Shown in pieces: positions 1 to 7,575 of a DNA stretch of 64,000 nucleotides. The notes beneath the pieces are model-generated. The model was not told where the DNA came from. It searched no databases and worked only from the letters and a program-made list of their open reading frames with translations. This DNA is from Endozoicomonas sp. OPT23 (GTDB lineage Bacteria; Pseudomonadota; Gammaproteobacteria; Pseudomonadales; Endozoicomonadaceae), in contig NZ_PPFD01000002.1 of assembly GCF_009653635.1 (NCBI RefSeq), forward strand, positions 124,001 through 188,000, read 5' to 3'. The position numbers were made by a program, and so were the translations under genes. Within the stretch, counting starts at the first letter, position 1, and the number at the start of each line of letters is the position of its first letter.

Positions 1-1111
1 GTGTATTGATTGCCTGAGAGGAGAGACTGGCTCTCTGCCTGCCATTGATGCAACAGTTACTGGTCGTGATCACATGGTTTTTACTCACCATGAGCCAATT
101 GGTGTTGTTGTGGCTGTCAGTGCTTTCAACCACCCTCTCAACCTGATCGTTCATCAAATAGGCCCTGCCATAGCTGCTGGCTGTCCGGTTATTGTTAAAC
201 CATCAGAAGACACCCCTGTTTCCTGTCTGAAACTGGCTGATATGTTCCATCAGGCTGGGTTGCCTTTGTCGTGGTTGCAGGTGCTGATCACTGACAGCAT
301 TCCGGTAGCAGAACATCTGGTGACGTCTGAGCGTGTGGCTTTCTTCTCTTTTATTGGCAGTGCTCGAGTCGGCTGGTTGCTTCGCTCAAAACTGGCTCAG
401 GGCGTTCGTTGTGCATTGGAGCATGGCGGTGTAGCGCCAGCTATTGTTGCTGAATCAGCTGATCTGGATTTTGCAGTATCAAGGTTACTCAAAGGTGCGT
501 TCTATCATGCCGGGCAGGTGTGTGTGTCGACTCAGAGAATCTTTGTTCACAAGAGTCAGAGCCAGGCTTTTATCAAGAAGTTTTCACTTGAAGCCAAACA
601 GTTAAAAGTGGGGAATCCGACAGAAGATACAACAGAAGTCGGGCCACTAATCAGGCTGGCTGAAATCGACAGAGTTGAAGAGTGGGTTAATGAAGCTCGG
701 CAGAATGGAGCAACAGTTACTTGCGGTGGTCAGAAGGTCGGTCAGACCTGTTACATGCCAACCGTTATTGTTGAGCCGTCAGTTAGCGACCGTGTCAGTC
801 AGCAAGAAGTATTTGGGCCTGTTGTTTGTATCTATGAATACGACGATATCAATACAGCTATTAAACAGGCCAATGACCTGCCTTTTGCTTTTCAGGCTGC
901 TGTGTTCAGTAATAATCATCAGGAAATTTTACTGGCTTATAAAAAGCTGAATGCATCAGCCATCATGGTTAATGAGCATACTGCCTTCAGAACAGACAGC
1001 ATGCCTTTCGCTGGTTTGAAAACTTCAGGTCTGGGAGTCGGAGGTATTCCTCATACCTTTAAAGACATGCAGATAGAGAAAATGATGGTGATGCACAGCC
1101 CTCACGGTTAA
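1..1111 (+). CDS. Aldehyde dehydrogenase family protein, 5' end cut by window
   Basis: The reading frame is already open at base 2 and runs into the first in-frame ATG at 74, so the true start lies outside the window; about 369 C-terminal residues of a usual 480-500 are visible. NAD(P)-dependent ALDHs oxidise aldehydes to carboxylates. Visible motifs in order: the cofactor segment ending IVKPSEDTP, the FIGSARVG version of the Rossmann FTGS..VG motif, the general-base Glu in LEHGG, the nucleophile Cys in GQVCVSTQRIF, and EVFGPVV near the C-terminus. The GQVCVSTQR context resembles the phosphonoacetaldehyde/glyceraldehyde-3-phosphate/lactaldehyde dehydrogenase branch, but the substrate cannot be set from sequence. 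It is convergent with the SnoaL-like gene, with only 8 bp between stops. Confidence 0.9.
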   Translation, partial: CIDCLRGETGSLPAIDATVTGRDHMVFTHHEPIGVVVAVSAFNHPLNLIVHQIGPAIAAGCPVIVKPSEDTPVSCLKLADMFHQAGLPLSWLQVLITDSIPVAEHLVTSERVAFFSFIGSARVGWLLRSKLAQGVRCALEHGGVAPAIVAESADLDFAVSRLLKGAFYHAGQVCVSTQRIFVHKSQSQAFIKKFSLEAKQLKVGNPTEDTTEVGPLIRLAEIDRVEEWVNEARQNGATVTCGGQKVGQTCYMPTVIVEPSVSDRVSQQEVFGPVVCIYEYDDINTAIKQANDLPFAFQAAVFSNNHQEILLAYKKLNASAIMVNEHTAFRTDSMPFAGLKTSGLGVGGIPHTFKDMQIEKMMVMHSPHG

Positions 1112-1119
1112 GTCATAAA

Positions 1120-1503
1120 TTATGATACTTCACTGCAGTGTGCGTGCCATATTTTCCAACCCAGCTCACTTTTTTCCAGGCAGTAAGTGACTTTGAGTTG
1201 TACTGTTTTGGTGACTTCCGGTTCACCTTCCTCGTGGCCTTCCAGTGACCAGAACAGGGCGCAGGTTGCCATCTTATCGTTGGTTCTGAGCATGGCGATT
1301 TCATAATCCACCTTACTGATCTCCCAGAGACCAAACATCATGGTGAACCAGCCTCTGATTTCATTACGACCCTTCATACTTTCACCGCTCTGATCCCAGA
1401 ACAGTGAGGCATCTAAATGGTGGGTCATGACACCCTGAATATTCCTTTTTTCAAAATATTTTTTATGTTGTTCGAAAAAGGCTTCGATTTCTTTTGAAAC
1501 CAT
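1120..1503 (-). CDS. SnoaL-like / nuclear transport factor 2-fold protein
   Basis: A 127-residue single-domain protein with the layout of the NTF2/SnoaL (DUF4440-like) fold: an N-terminal helical part (EIEAFFEQHKKYFEKRN), a central GRNEIRGWFTMMF segment, and C-terminal beta strands alternating polar and hydrophobic residues (CALFWSLEG, KTVQLKVTYCLEK, GWKIWHAHCS). Members are small cone-shaped barrels acting as ketosteroid isomerase-like enzymes or as unknown ligand binders. No catalytic Asp/His pair can be assigned confidently, so function is open. There is no signal peptide, so it is probably cytoplasmic. The start ATG has only a weak upstream AGG. It lies downstream of the DUF2147 gene on the same strand, but a terminator (1575-1607) separates them. 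Confidence 0.75.
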   Translation of the reverse strand: MVSKEIEAFFEQHKKYFEKRNIQGVMTHHLDASLFWDQSGESMKGRNEIRGWFTMMFGLWEISKVDYEIAMLRTNDKMATCALFWSLEGHEEGEPEVTKTVQLKVTYCLEKSELGWKIWHAHCSEVS

Positions 1504-1574
1504 ATCTGTCTGAACCTGATAAAAAAGAGTGCCCCTAGAAAAATAGACGAGATAAAAAGGAAAAACAAAAGTAA

Positions 1575-1607
1575 TTAAAAGAATAAGGGCTGCAAACGCC
1601 AGCCCTT
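1575..1607 (-). terminator. Rho-independent terminator after the DUF2147 gene
   Basis: Arms AAGGGCTG (1585-1592) and CAGCCCTT (1600-1607) enclose a 7-nt loop; on the minus strand the stem is followed by a T-rich ATTCTTTTAATT stretch. It sits 23 bp past the stop of the DUF2147 gene. Confidence 0.75.
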
Positions 1608-1629
1608 GAGCTTTTTGGTGACGGGACTC

Positions 1630-2061
1630 TTATTCAGCTTTTTCCCAGATCTGGGTTCTACCCAGCAGAGAAAATCCTATATAGCCTCGTACCTTCAGCT
1701 TTTCACCACCCTCGATAAGTTCCATATTGGCGCTGTAAACTTTACCTGAAGCAGGATCCAGAATTTTACCGTCATCATAACGGTCGCCGTCTCTACTCAT
1801 GTTCCAGATAAAAGTCATGCCTTCAATCGGCTTGTCTTTGAGATCACCTTCACATTTGTCGCAAAGTGACCCTTTAGAGTCCGGCTTGAGCAGTGCATCA
1901 ATGCGTCCTTTCAGCAGTCCGTCTTCTTCCCAGATAGTCACCAGCGACTGGGCTTTTTTGGTTTCGTCATTAATGGTTTGCCATTTTCCGGTGTAATCAT
2001 TGGCTGAGGCCATAAATGGCAGAAGCAATAATGAAGCTGTTAGCAGAATCTTCTTGAACAT
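1630..2061 (-). CDS. DUF2147 domain secreted protein
   Basis: 143 residues. The N-terminus MFKKILLTASLLLLPFMASA is a clean Sec signal peptide with an ASA|N cleavage site, so the mature protein (~123 residues) is periplasmic or outer-membrane associated. The mature part has DUF2147 hallmarks: a GKWQTIND start, a LKGRIDAL strand, a CDKCEGD Cys pair near residues 67-70, IEGMTFIWNM, a DGKILDPASGKVYSANMEL segment, and a GYIGFSLLGRTQIWEK C-terminus. The family is a small lipocalin-like barrel of unknown biochemical role; calling it one is family knowledge, not visible here. The ATG has AAGG six bases upstream. Its upstream region contains repeat copy A and faces the CHMI-type gene divergently. Confidence 0.85.
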   Translation of the reverse strand: MFKKILLTASLLLLPFMASANDYTGKWQTINDETKKAQSLVTIWEEDGLLKGRIDALLKPDSKGSLCDKCEGDLKDKPIEGMTFIWNMSRDGDRYDDGKILDPASGKVYSANMELIEGGEKLKVRGYIGFSLLGRTQIWEKAE

Positions 2062-2086
2062 CTTTAACCTTATTGTATTTTCTTGT

Positions 2087-2180
2087 GATGAGTATGTAGA
2101 TAGACGAATCGAACATTAAGTTGCTGTTTGCCCGCCGCAGGCGGGCAAACAGCTTATACATTCGAATGTCCGAGTACTTA
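2087..2180 (+). repeat. Palindromic intergenic repeat, copy A
   Basis: First of eight ~95-bp related elements. The left end matches the family (a GTATGTAGA..ATCGAACATT version), the right end is ATTCGAATGTCCGAGTACTTA. The core is a perfect 14-bp hairpin, 2123-2136 pairing with 2140-2153 around loop GCA; inner arm CCCGCC/GGCGGG, outer arm GCTGTTTG/CAAACAGC. It lies in a divergent promoter region between the DUF2147 and CHMI-type genes. Confidence 0.85.
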
Positions 2181-2333
2181 TGTCAGATTAAGATAAACGA
2201 CCGTTTGAAAACAAGTCGTATTCTGCACGTTGCTCTTTTATTCTTCAGAAGCTTGAAAGCAAAGTGCTTTATTGACAGCAGGGAGCAGTCAGTAGAGAGT
2301 GGGTAAGCTATAAAATGGAATATAAGAGTCGTT

Positions 2334-2672
2334 ATGCCCCACTGTATTGTTGAGTATTCTGCAGAACTTGAAGGCGATCTCAGTATCAGCCAGTTAATAA
2401 ACACTGCTCATGAAGCTGTTTTGTCTTCGGAGTTGTTCCGTCCTGAAGACACTAAATCTCGTGCTTATCCGTGTTATCAATACAGAACAGTCAACAGTGA
2501 TGACTCGTTTATTCATGTCGTCGTTAAGATTCTTCCAGGACGAGAAACAGAGATTAGAAACAGTTTGAGCCAGTCAGTGTTGTCTGCAGTCAGCAAGTTT
2601 GCTTCTGATGTGAATATTGTCACGGTGGAAGTGGTTGATCTGGATGAAAGTTACACAAAAGTAATTCGTTGA
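2334..2672 (+). CDS. 5-carboxymethyl-2-hydroxymuconate delta-isomerase family (tautomerase superfamily)
   Basis: 112 residues, full length for the CHMI (HpcD/HpaF) family. It begins MPHCIVEYS, so after Met removal Pro-1 is available as the catalytic base that defines the tautomerase/MIF superfamily. Further family features are the SRAYPCYQYR segment (cf. SRA.....Y.G in HpcD) and a VVVKILPGR strand. In E. coli C this enzyme isomerises CHM in homoprotocatechuate degradation; no other hpa/hpc genes are in this window, so the substrate here may differ. A hairpin terminator follows at 2685-2709. Probably cytoplasmic, and likely a trimer by family analogy. Confidence 0.85.
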   Translation: MPHCIVEYSAELEGDLSISQLINTAHEAVLSSELFRPEDTKSRAYPCYQYRTVNSDDSFIHVVVKILPGRETEIRNSLSQSVLSAVSKFASDVNIVTVEVVDLDESYTKVIR

Positions 2673-2684
2673 ATGTTTGCTAAT

Positions 2685-2709
2685 GGAAGGTGAGCATGCC
2701 CGACCTTCC
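2685..2709 (+). terminator. Hairpin terminator after CHMI-type gene
   Basis: GGAAGGT (2685-2691) pairs with ACCTTCC (2703-2709), followed by the T-rich TTCTCAATCTTT. It lies between two convergent genes. Confidence 0.6.
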
Positions 2710-2719
2710 TTCTCAATCT

Positions 2720-3475
2720 TTATTGCTGACAGTATTCAACCACATCCTGATAAGACAGCTTGCCACCAAACAGGTCCAGCGCACTGCCAATGGTAATGTG
2801 CACTTTTCCTTGTCCGGTTTTATTTACGTTTTCGATATCTGGCAGTGTGGTAATACCACCGGCATAAGTCACGGGAATAGGGGAGTGTTCAGCAAGTAAT
2901 GAAACCAGTTTCAGGTCAGGCCCCTGCATCATTCCTTCAACCGAAGCCGCATGTACCAGAAATTCATCACAGTATTCAGCCAGCTCCTGTAGTGTTTCCT
3001 TGCTGACTTTAGTATCAGTAAAATTCTGCCAGCGGTCAGTAACAATAAAATAGTCGTCGTCTTTCGCCTTGCAGGATAAATCCAGAATCAGCCTATCTTT
3101 GCCCACCGCAGCAACCAGCTTATGCAGGTTCTCAAAGTTTATTTTGCCATCCTTGAAAACATAGGATGTCACTATGATGTGGGAGGCTCCCATAGTGATA
3201 AACTCTGCAGCATTCTCAGCGGTTATCCCTCCACCTATCTGCAAACCTCCGGGCCAGGCTGAAAGGGCTTCTCTCGCTGCTTCGTCATTGTCAGGGCCCA
3301 GTTTAATGATATGACCGCCTCGAAGGTTGTCTTTCCTATAGAGGTTGGCGTAGTCACCGGCAGACTGGTCACTTTCGAAATTAACCGTGGCGGAGTTGTC
3401 CTGATCTTTCAGGGTACTGCCTACAATCTGTTTGACCTTACCCTGATGGAGGTCGATGCAGGGACGAAATTGCAT
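2720..3475 (-). CDS. hisA: HisA, eukaryotic (HIS6) type: ProFAR isomerase
   Basis: 251 residues with a TIM-barrel (phosphate-binding) sequence starting FRPCIDLHQGKVKQIVGSTL. It matches the eukaryotic/plant HIS6 form of phosphoribosylformimino-AICAR isomerase rather than the bacterial HisA start (IPALDL..G..VRL.QG). Catalytic Asp candidates are in CIDLH (residue ~8) and LILDLSCK (residue ~138). Phosphate-binding glycines are LQIGGGIT (~77) and VTYAGGIT (~203). It catalyses the fourth step of histidine synthesis, ProFAR to PRFAR. It is not in a his operon here: flanking genes are a tautomerase and a glycosidase. Alternative: a HisA-like isomerase with another substrate. AGGA lies 9 bases before the ATG. 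Confidence 0.85.
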   Translation of the reverse strand: MQFRPCIDLHQGKVKQIVGSTLKDQDNSATVNFESDQSAGDYANLYRKDNLRGGHIIKLGPDNDEAAREALSAWPGGLQIGGGITAENAAEFITMGASHIIVTSYVFKDGKINFENLHKLVAAVGKDRLILDLSCKAKDDDYFIVTDRWQNFTDTKVSKETLQELAEYCDEFLVHAASVEGMMQGPDLKLVSLLAEHSPIPVTYAGGITTLPDIENVNKTGQGKVHITIGSALDLFGGKLSYQDVVEYCQQ

Positions 3476-3543
3476 GCCGGAAAGTCCTGTTGTTATTACC
3501 CTTACGGGTATTTATTTCAATGGCGCAGAGTAATCTAACACAG

Positions 3544-3637
3544 CGATAAGTGTGTAGACGCACGTAATCGAATATTAAATGGCTATATCCCCGCCGATGG
3601 CGGGGATATAGCTTAGAATTCATATGTTCGGGTACTT
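3544..3637 (+). repeat. Palindromic intergenic repeat, copy B
   Basis: The left end AAGTGTGTAGACGCACGTAA and ATCGAATATTAAAT are near consensus. Perfect 14-bp hairpin, 3582-3595 with 3599-3612 around loop GAT; inner CCCCGCC, outer GCTATAT/ATATAGC, so the outer arm differs from copy A and still pairs fully. Right end AATTCATATGTTCGGGTACTT. It sits upstream of hisA and just past the GH125 stop. Confidence 0.85.
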
Positions 3638-3649
3638 GGTGCATCAACA

Positions 3650-5140
3650 TCAGTGAAATGGCCGCTTTATTTGAGTCAACAAGTCAGAGTCACTGTTCAG
3701 CAGCTCGACAATCAGCTCGGAGAAGGCTGCGTTTCCCCAACCAAAGTCTGATCTCGTGTAGTCGCTGTATGAGTCATCAGGGTAACTTTCGTGGATCAAT
3801 CCTGTAGTCCCTGTTGAGTCGAGTAACGCATAGATGAGTTCGATTTTTTCAGCTGGATCATTACTGGTTCTGGTTTGAGATATCAGAGACAGAGGCCATA
3901 TACGGCCACTGCCAGTATGCGGGCTGCCAACGCCGCTTCTTACTGAGTCTTCACCAGTAAAGTAAAATGGGTTGCTAGTCTGGTTCAGAATATTTGGGCG
4001 GGTATCGGTGTAACACTTTTCTGAATAAACACCTTTGGCAAATAAAGGCAGCGATAACAGGGAGGGGTAATTAGCATCATCGATGAAGAAGCGACTACCA
4101 AAACCGTCCACTTCATAGCTGTACTGACAGTTTGAATCAGCTGCCTGCAGGGTTCCATATGTATTAATGGCTTCAGTAATCTGTGCGGAAAGCTGAGTCA
4201 TTCTGGCTCTCAGTTCATCGTTTGCCATGCCTAGCTGTTGGTAGATCTCAGCCAGTTCCGACAGCTCATAGGCCAGCATGCTGTTTATTGGAATATTAAA
4301 CGGCAGTTTGCTGGCATCATCACTGGGGCGAAACAGGGTTCTAACCATCCCGGTTACTTTTTCCGGGATACCTGTTCCGTTTTTAAGTGTGTCCAGGTCA
4401 CCGGCACCAGGGCGAACAAAGTAATAATAAAAAGGGGAGTTCGGATTCTTCAGTATCGTCGCGTCTTCGGTCCAGGCTGTGAGTAGATTAATCAGTGAGG
4501 TCGTGGTCATTGCCCAGTTGAGACCTTCGTTTAATAGCTCTGAAATCTGTTGGCCGCTCGCGGAAGTAAGAAGTATTCGTTGCAGTTTTAAGTGAGCTGC
4601 CAGAGAGTCTGGTTCGAATTTTCTTTCATAGACGTTTCCTTGCATTCCCGGGCGATTGAATTGCCCATAGGTCTTATCGTTCATATTGGGAGATGAGTCA
4701 CCACCAGGAACGACAAAGGCATTGGCAAAAGGGTCTTCTTTCAAAAACTCTGACTGAGAATTAACTAGACCGACGAACAGACGGAACAGGCGTTCATCTT
4801 TAGGTACCAGAAAGGCAAGAGGCGTAAGCTGGTTGGTACTGTCCCTGATCCACATAGCTTTGATATCACCGGTCACTATATAAGTTCGCAGGTCAGTTAA
4901 ACTCGAATCCTGATCGACATTTTCATAAAACACAGTGTTATCGAGGGTATAAGCAAAGGTATTTTTAAACAGTTGTGCAAGATCTTTGTCAGTAATCACT
5001 GGAGCGTAGCGAAGGAGATAACTCTCCACCGCTTCAGAGGTGAATTTTTTTGTTGCAGGCCTGATATCCGGAACACTGGCATTCGTTTGAGAGAATGCAA
5101 GCAGCAGTACCATCATACAAAGGCATAATCTTGTTTTCAT
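3650..5140 (-). CDS. Glycoside hydrolase family 125 (DUF1237) secreted exo-mannosidase
   Basis: 496 residues from the ATG at 5140; a GAAAGAGG Shine-Dalgarno lies just upstream, whereas a longer frame to 5170 has none. The N-terminus MKTRLCLCMMVLLLAFSQTNA is a signal peptide. The mature protein carries GH125/DUF1237 hallmarks: TYIVTGDIKAMWIRDSTNQ (substrate-site WIRD), FVVPGGDSS..MND, KFEPDSLAA, a DGFGSRFFIDDAN block, GVGSPHTGSGRIWPLSLI and FGWGNAAFSELI near the C-terminus. GH125 enzymes are inverting exo-alpha-1,6-mannosidases acting on N-glycan-type mannosides; the periplasmic location and specificity here are inferred. Possibly used on host glycans. It lies downstream of nothing co-oriented; the S1/P1 nuclease gene diverges from it. 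Confidence 0.9.
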   Translation of the reverse strand: MKTRLCLCMMVLLLAFSQTNASVPDIRPATKKFTSEAVESYLLRYAPVITDKDLAQLFKNTFAYTLDNTVFYENVDQDSSLTDLRTYIVTGDIKAMWIRDSTNQLTPLAFLVPKDERLFRLFVGLVNSQSEFLKEDPFANAFVVPGGDSSPNMNDKTYGQFNRPGMQGNVYERKFEPDSLAAHLKLQRILLTSASGQQISELLNEGLNWAMTTTSLINLLTAWTEDATILKNPNSPFYYYFVRPGAGDLDTLKNGTGIPEKVTGMVRTLFRPSDDASKLPFNIPINSMLAYELSELAEIYQQLGMANDELRARMTQLSAQITEAINTYGTLQAADSNCQYSYEVDGFGSRFFIDDANYPSLLSLPLFAKGVYSEKCYTDTRPNILNQTSNPFYFTGEDSVRSGVGSPHTGSGRIWPLSLISQTRTSNDPAEKIELIYALLDSTGTTGLIHESYPDDSYSDYTRSDFGWGNAAFSELIVELLNSDSDLLTQIKRPFH

Positions 5141-5276
5141 AATTGGCCTCTTTCTTGGTTGACTGATCACAGCACATTATTGGACTAAGCCGTGCTAAGC
5201 CGTCATACAACAAAATAATTCAAAATCTTTGGCTATGCTGAATTTAAGATAAACCGTCAGAATCAGTGGAAAGACA

Positions 5277-6146
5277 ATGCTACGTCTCCTAATTGCTGTG
5301 ACCTTTCTTATATCTTCATCTGTTTATGGCTGGTTTGATGCTGCTCATATGACCAGTAGCTGGATCACCTGGCAGAACCTGAAACCTGATGTTCGCAGAG
5401 AGGTAAAACTGCTGATCAGAGAATTCCAGAATGTAGAACCTAAAACGGATGACTTTGTCCGGTCTTCATCGTGGATGGATGGTGTTAAGGGAAGGGGGTT
5501 ATGGGTAACAGGCTATTGGCACACAATCAGTGAAGAAAGTGTTAAGAATGGGAAGGTCCATGGGCCGTATCAACAGCACGGCGTCTGGTTGGTTAATGAA
5601 GCGGTTGATACCCTGTCCAGTACCAAATCAAGCATGTTCAGTCGCGCTTTTATGCTGCGAGCTCTGATTCATGTCAGTCAGGATCTTCACAGCCCGATGC
5701 ACGTTTGTGATGATCGCGATGACAGGCCTGAGAGCAGTAAAAAGTGTTATAAGGCGTTCAGAATCAGCCCGGTTAAGTTCCATGACGAAACCATTGATAA
5801 TCTCGCTAGCCTTTGGGACTCAGGTGTTTTGGCATTCCCGCCGGACAGAATGGAAGACAAAAAAGCTAATCGGAATATTGCTCGCTTCTCAAAGAAACTG
5901 TTAGCTCGTACTGATAAAGCAGCCCTGCCTGATCTCAATGAGTTAAATCCTCTGAAGTGGGCAACGGAAAGTCTGGAAATTCAAAAGCAGTTTGCTTTGA
6001 AAGGTATTCGATCAGGCAGTGCCTTGAGCGCTGAATATATAAAAGAAGGACAAAGAATATCTGAGCAAAGAATCGTTATAGCAGGCTACCGATTGGCTAA
6101 CCTGCTGAACCACATTTTTGAGAAAAACAGTGAGCTTGGGTCGTAA
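5277..6146 (+). CDS. S1/P1-type nuclease, secreted
   Basis: 289 residues. The short signal peptide MLRLLIAVTFLISSSVYG leaves Trp as the first mature residue (WFDAAHM), as required in S1/P1 nucleases, where the N-terminal Trp amine and carbonyl bind zinc. Other zinc ligands are visible: GYWHT, H..HVSQDLHSPMH (the HxxxDxHxPxH block near residues 127-139) and FHDETIDNLASLWDSG (HD..NL...WD). The C-terminus holds YRLANLLNHIF, as in the family. These Zn3 enzymes cleave single-stranded DNA/RNA and release 3' phosphates, here presumably periplasmic or extracellular for nucleotide scavenging. Length is usual (260-300). GGAAAG precedes the ATG. It is convergent with the META-domain lipoprotein gene. 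Confidence 0.9.
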   Translation: MLRLLIAVTFLISSSVYGWFDAAHMTSSWITWQNLKPDVRREVKLLIREFQNVEPKTDDFVRSSSWMDGVKGRGLWVTGYWHTISEESVKNGKVHGPYQQHGVWLVNEAVDTLSSTKSSMFSRAFMLRALIHVSQDLHSPMHVCDDRDDRPESSKKCYKAFRISPVKFHDETIDNLASLWDSGVLAFPPDRMEDKKANRNIARFSKKLLARTDKAALPDLNELNPLKWATESLEIQKQFALKGIRSGSALSAEYIKEGQRISEQRIVIAGYRLANLLNHIFEKNSELGS

Positions 6147-6155
6147 TATGATGTT

Positions 6156-6884
6156 TTAAGGGCTCGGAATATTCACTGCGTCAGTGACGTGCCCTTGAGA
6201 GATCAGCTTTCCTTTATGCCTGACCTCTGCGTACACAGAATAGCTGTGCCCTGTCTGTACTAGTGATGGCGCATAGGGTAATTCGAACTGAAGCGGTGCG
6301 TCCAGACGATGTTTTAGTCTGATTTTTTGCTCGCCAATCAACCCGTAACGATTGCCAGGTTTACCGTTATCCCGCAGTTGTACTCTAACCATGGTTCCTG
6401 CCGGGAAAGAGCCCTTGGCGGGTTTGACCTTACCGCTGACAACTTCGGACTCTGGTATAAATACCAGTTTTCGATTCATATCACGATTGTTGATGATCAA
6501 CCTGTCATTGGACATCAGCATCTGGTCCACACCTTGAAAAGCAGACAGGAAGCGGTCTTCCTGTTGCATGATTTCAGGCAGGCAGAGTAGGCGAGTCGAG
6601 CCGGGACGAACCAGAGTCAGCTCGTTATTCTTGATTTTATAGTTACCAAAGTAATTGTTGCAGGGACCTTTACCTTTAAAGCGGCCTTCTGTTGCTCCCT
6701 GAACATCAAACGTCAGTGTTACTCTTCTACTGTCTATAGGCGGTTGACCATCAATATTTAAAAGTACCCAGGTTTTTTCCTCAACAGCTGCCGGAGTGAC
6801 CACTGCACCTTCCTGAAGCATGCCACAGGCAGTAATCATACTTCCTGCAGTCAGCAGCAAGCTGTATCGACCGAGTTTCCACAT
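6156..6884 (-). CDS. META-domain lipoprotein with C-terminal YbaY-like domain
   Basis: 242 residues. The N-terminus ends in a lipobox (SMITACGM, Cys ~20), so a lipid-anchored envelope protein is predicted. Residues ~35-140 match the META/HslJ domain: EKTWVLLNIDGQPP, GRFKGKGPCNNYFGNYKI and STRLLCLPEIMQQEDRFLSAF, the last two with the typical Cys pair. Residues ~148-235 resemble the YbaY/lipoprotein beta-barrel domain: VSGKVKPAKGSFPAGTMVRVQLRD, then FELPYAPSLVQTGHSYSVYAEVRHKGKLI. HslJ-type domains are linked to novobiocin and stress tolerance; YbaY is of unknown role. The fusion of the two is a domain-level inference from motif reading. No operon partner. Confidence 0.8.
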   Translation of the reverse strand: MWKLGRYSLLLTAGSMITACGMLQEGAVVTPAAVEEKTWVLLNIDGQPPIDSRRVTLTFDVQGATEGRFKGKGPCNNYFGNYKIKNNELTLVRPGSTRLLCLPEIMQQEDRFLSAFQGVDQMLMSNDRLIINNRDMNRKLVFIPESEVVSGKVKPAKGSFPAGTMVRVQLRDNGKPGNRYGLIGEQKIRLKHRLDAPLQFELPYAPSLVQTGHSYSVYAEVRHKGKLISQGHVTDAVNIPSP

Positions 6885-7028
6885 GATATGAAGTCTTCCG
6901 CAGATGAGCCCTACGACAGTGTAGCAGCAATGAAAAAGAGCAAGCGCCTAATTCTGGCTGTTAAAAATATGGGGAACTATCCTGAAGATGAAAACAGCCG
7001 AGTACATAAACCTTGATTAAGATAGTGG

Positions 7029-7409
7029 TTATTTTTGCCAGTCAATTTTACCCCATAGAGGTGACTGATCCATGGGAGACCCGTTGTAGTTTATGGTGAT
7101 TTCTTCATTAGCAGGAATATTTTTTATGGCCAGAAACTCAATGACACCATCATCCATATCCAGACGATAAAGGGCGTTGGGCGTATAAGAGTGGTTGTAT
7201 ATGGATCCCAGTCCAAGAGCAAGAGCACCGGCTTTCATCTCTTTTCCCCAACTGAAATAATAGTTATAGAGCTCGGTCTGGTCGATATTTTCAAGTTGCT
7301 CTGGCGGAAGTTCAAGAACAGGGCAGCGTTCGATAATGGTTTCCCGCTGAATTTTCTTGTTGGAAAAAACACCACGTCCTTTCCCTGACGAATGAGAGAC
7401 ATAAAGCAT
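7029..7409 (-). CDS. Small SET-domain protein (putative lysine methyltransferase)
   Basis: 126 residues made only of a minimal SET domain: GKGRGVFSNKKIQRETIIE at the N-terminus (SAM-binding GxG), LGLGSIYNHSYTPNA (the NHSxxPN pseudoknot motif with SAM-binding Asn-His) and IPANEEITINYN (EExxxxY with catalytic Tyr). No pre- or post-SET Cys cluster is present. Such stand-alone SET proteins occur in many bacteria; substrates are mostly unknown, and protein-lysine methylation is inferred from family only. The terminator at 7517 belongs to deaD upstream, so this gene probably has its own promoter in 7410-7516. Cytoplasmic, no signal peptide. Confidence 0.85.
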   Translation of the reverse strand: MLYVSHSSGKGRGVFSNKKIQRETIIERCPVLELPPEQLENIDQTELYNYYFSWGKEMKAGALALGLGSIYNHSYTPNALYRLDMDDGVIEFLAIKNIPANEEITINYNGSPMDQSPLWGKIDWQK

Positions 7410-7516
7410 ATGGGCCTGCCTTTATTATTCTTTTATGGCAATTCTATCGGCCTTTTTCGGAGAGTCATACTGCGAGTGGGTAATGTGGGTAAGGATAAGA
7501 GAGGAGAGGCAGGCAT

Positions 7517-7546
7517 AAAAAAAAGGCAGATCAAATGATCTGCCTT
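7517..7546 (-). terminator. Rho-independent terminator of deaD
   Basis: GGCAGATCA (7525-7533) pairs with TGATCTGCC (7536-7544); on the minus strand the stem is followed by eight T residues (7517-7524). Strong canonical terminator 32 bp past the deaD stop. Confidence 0.9.
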
Positions 7547-7575
7547 TCTGCAAAGCTAACGACAGGACTGATTAA

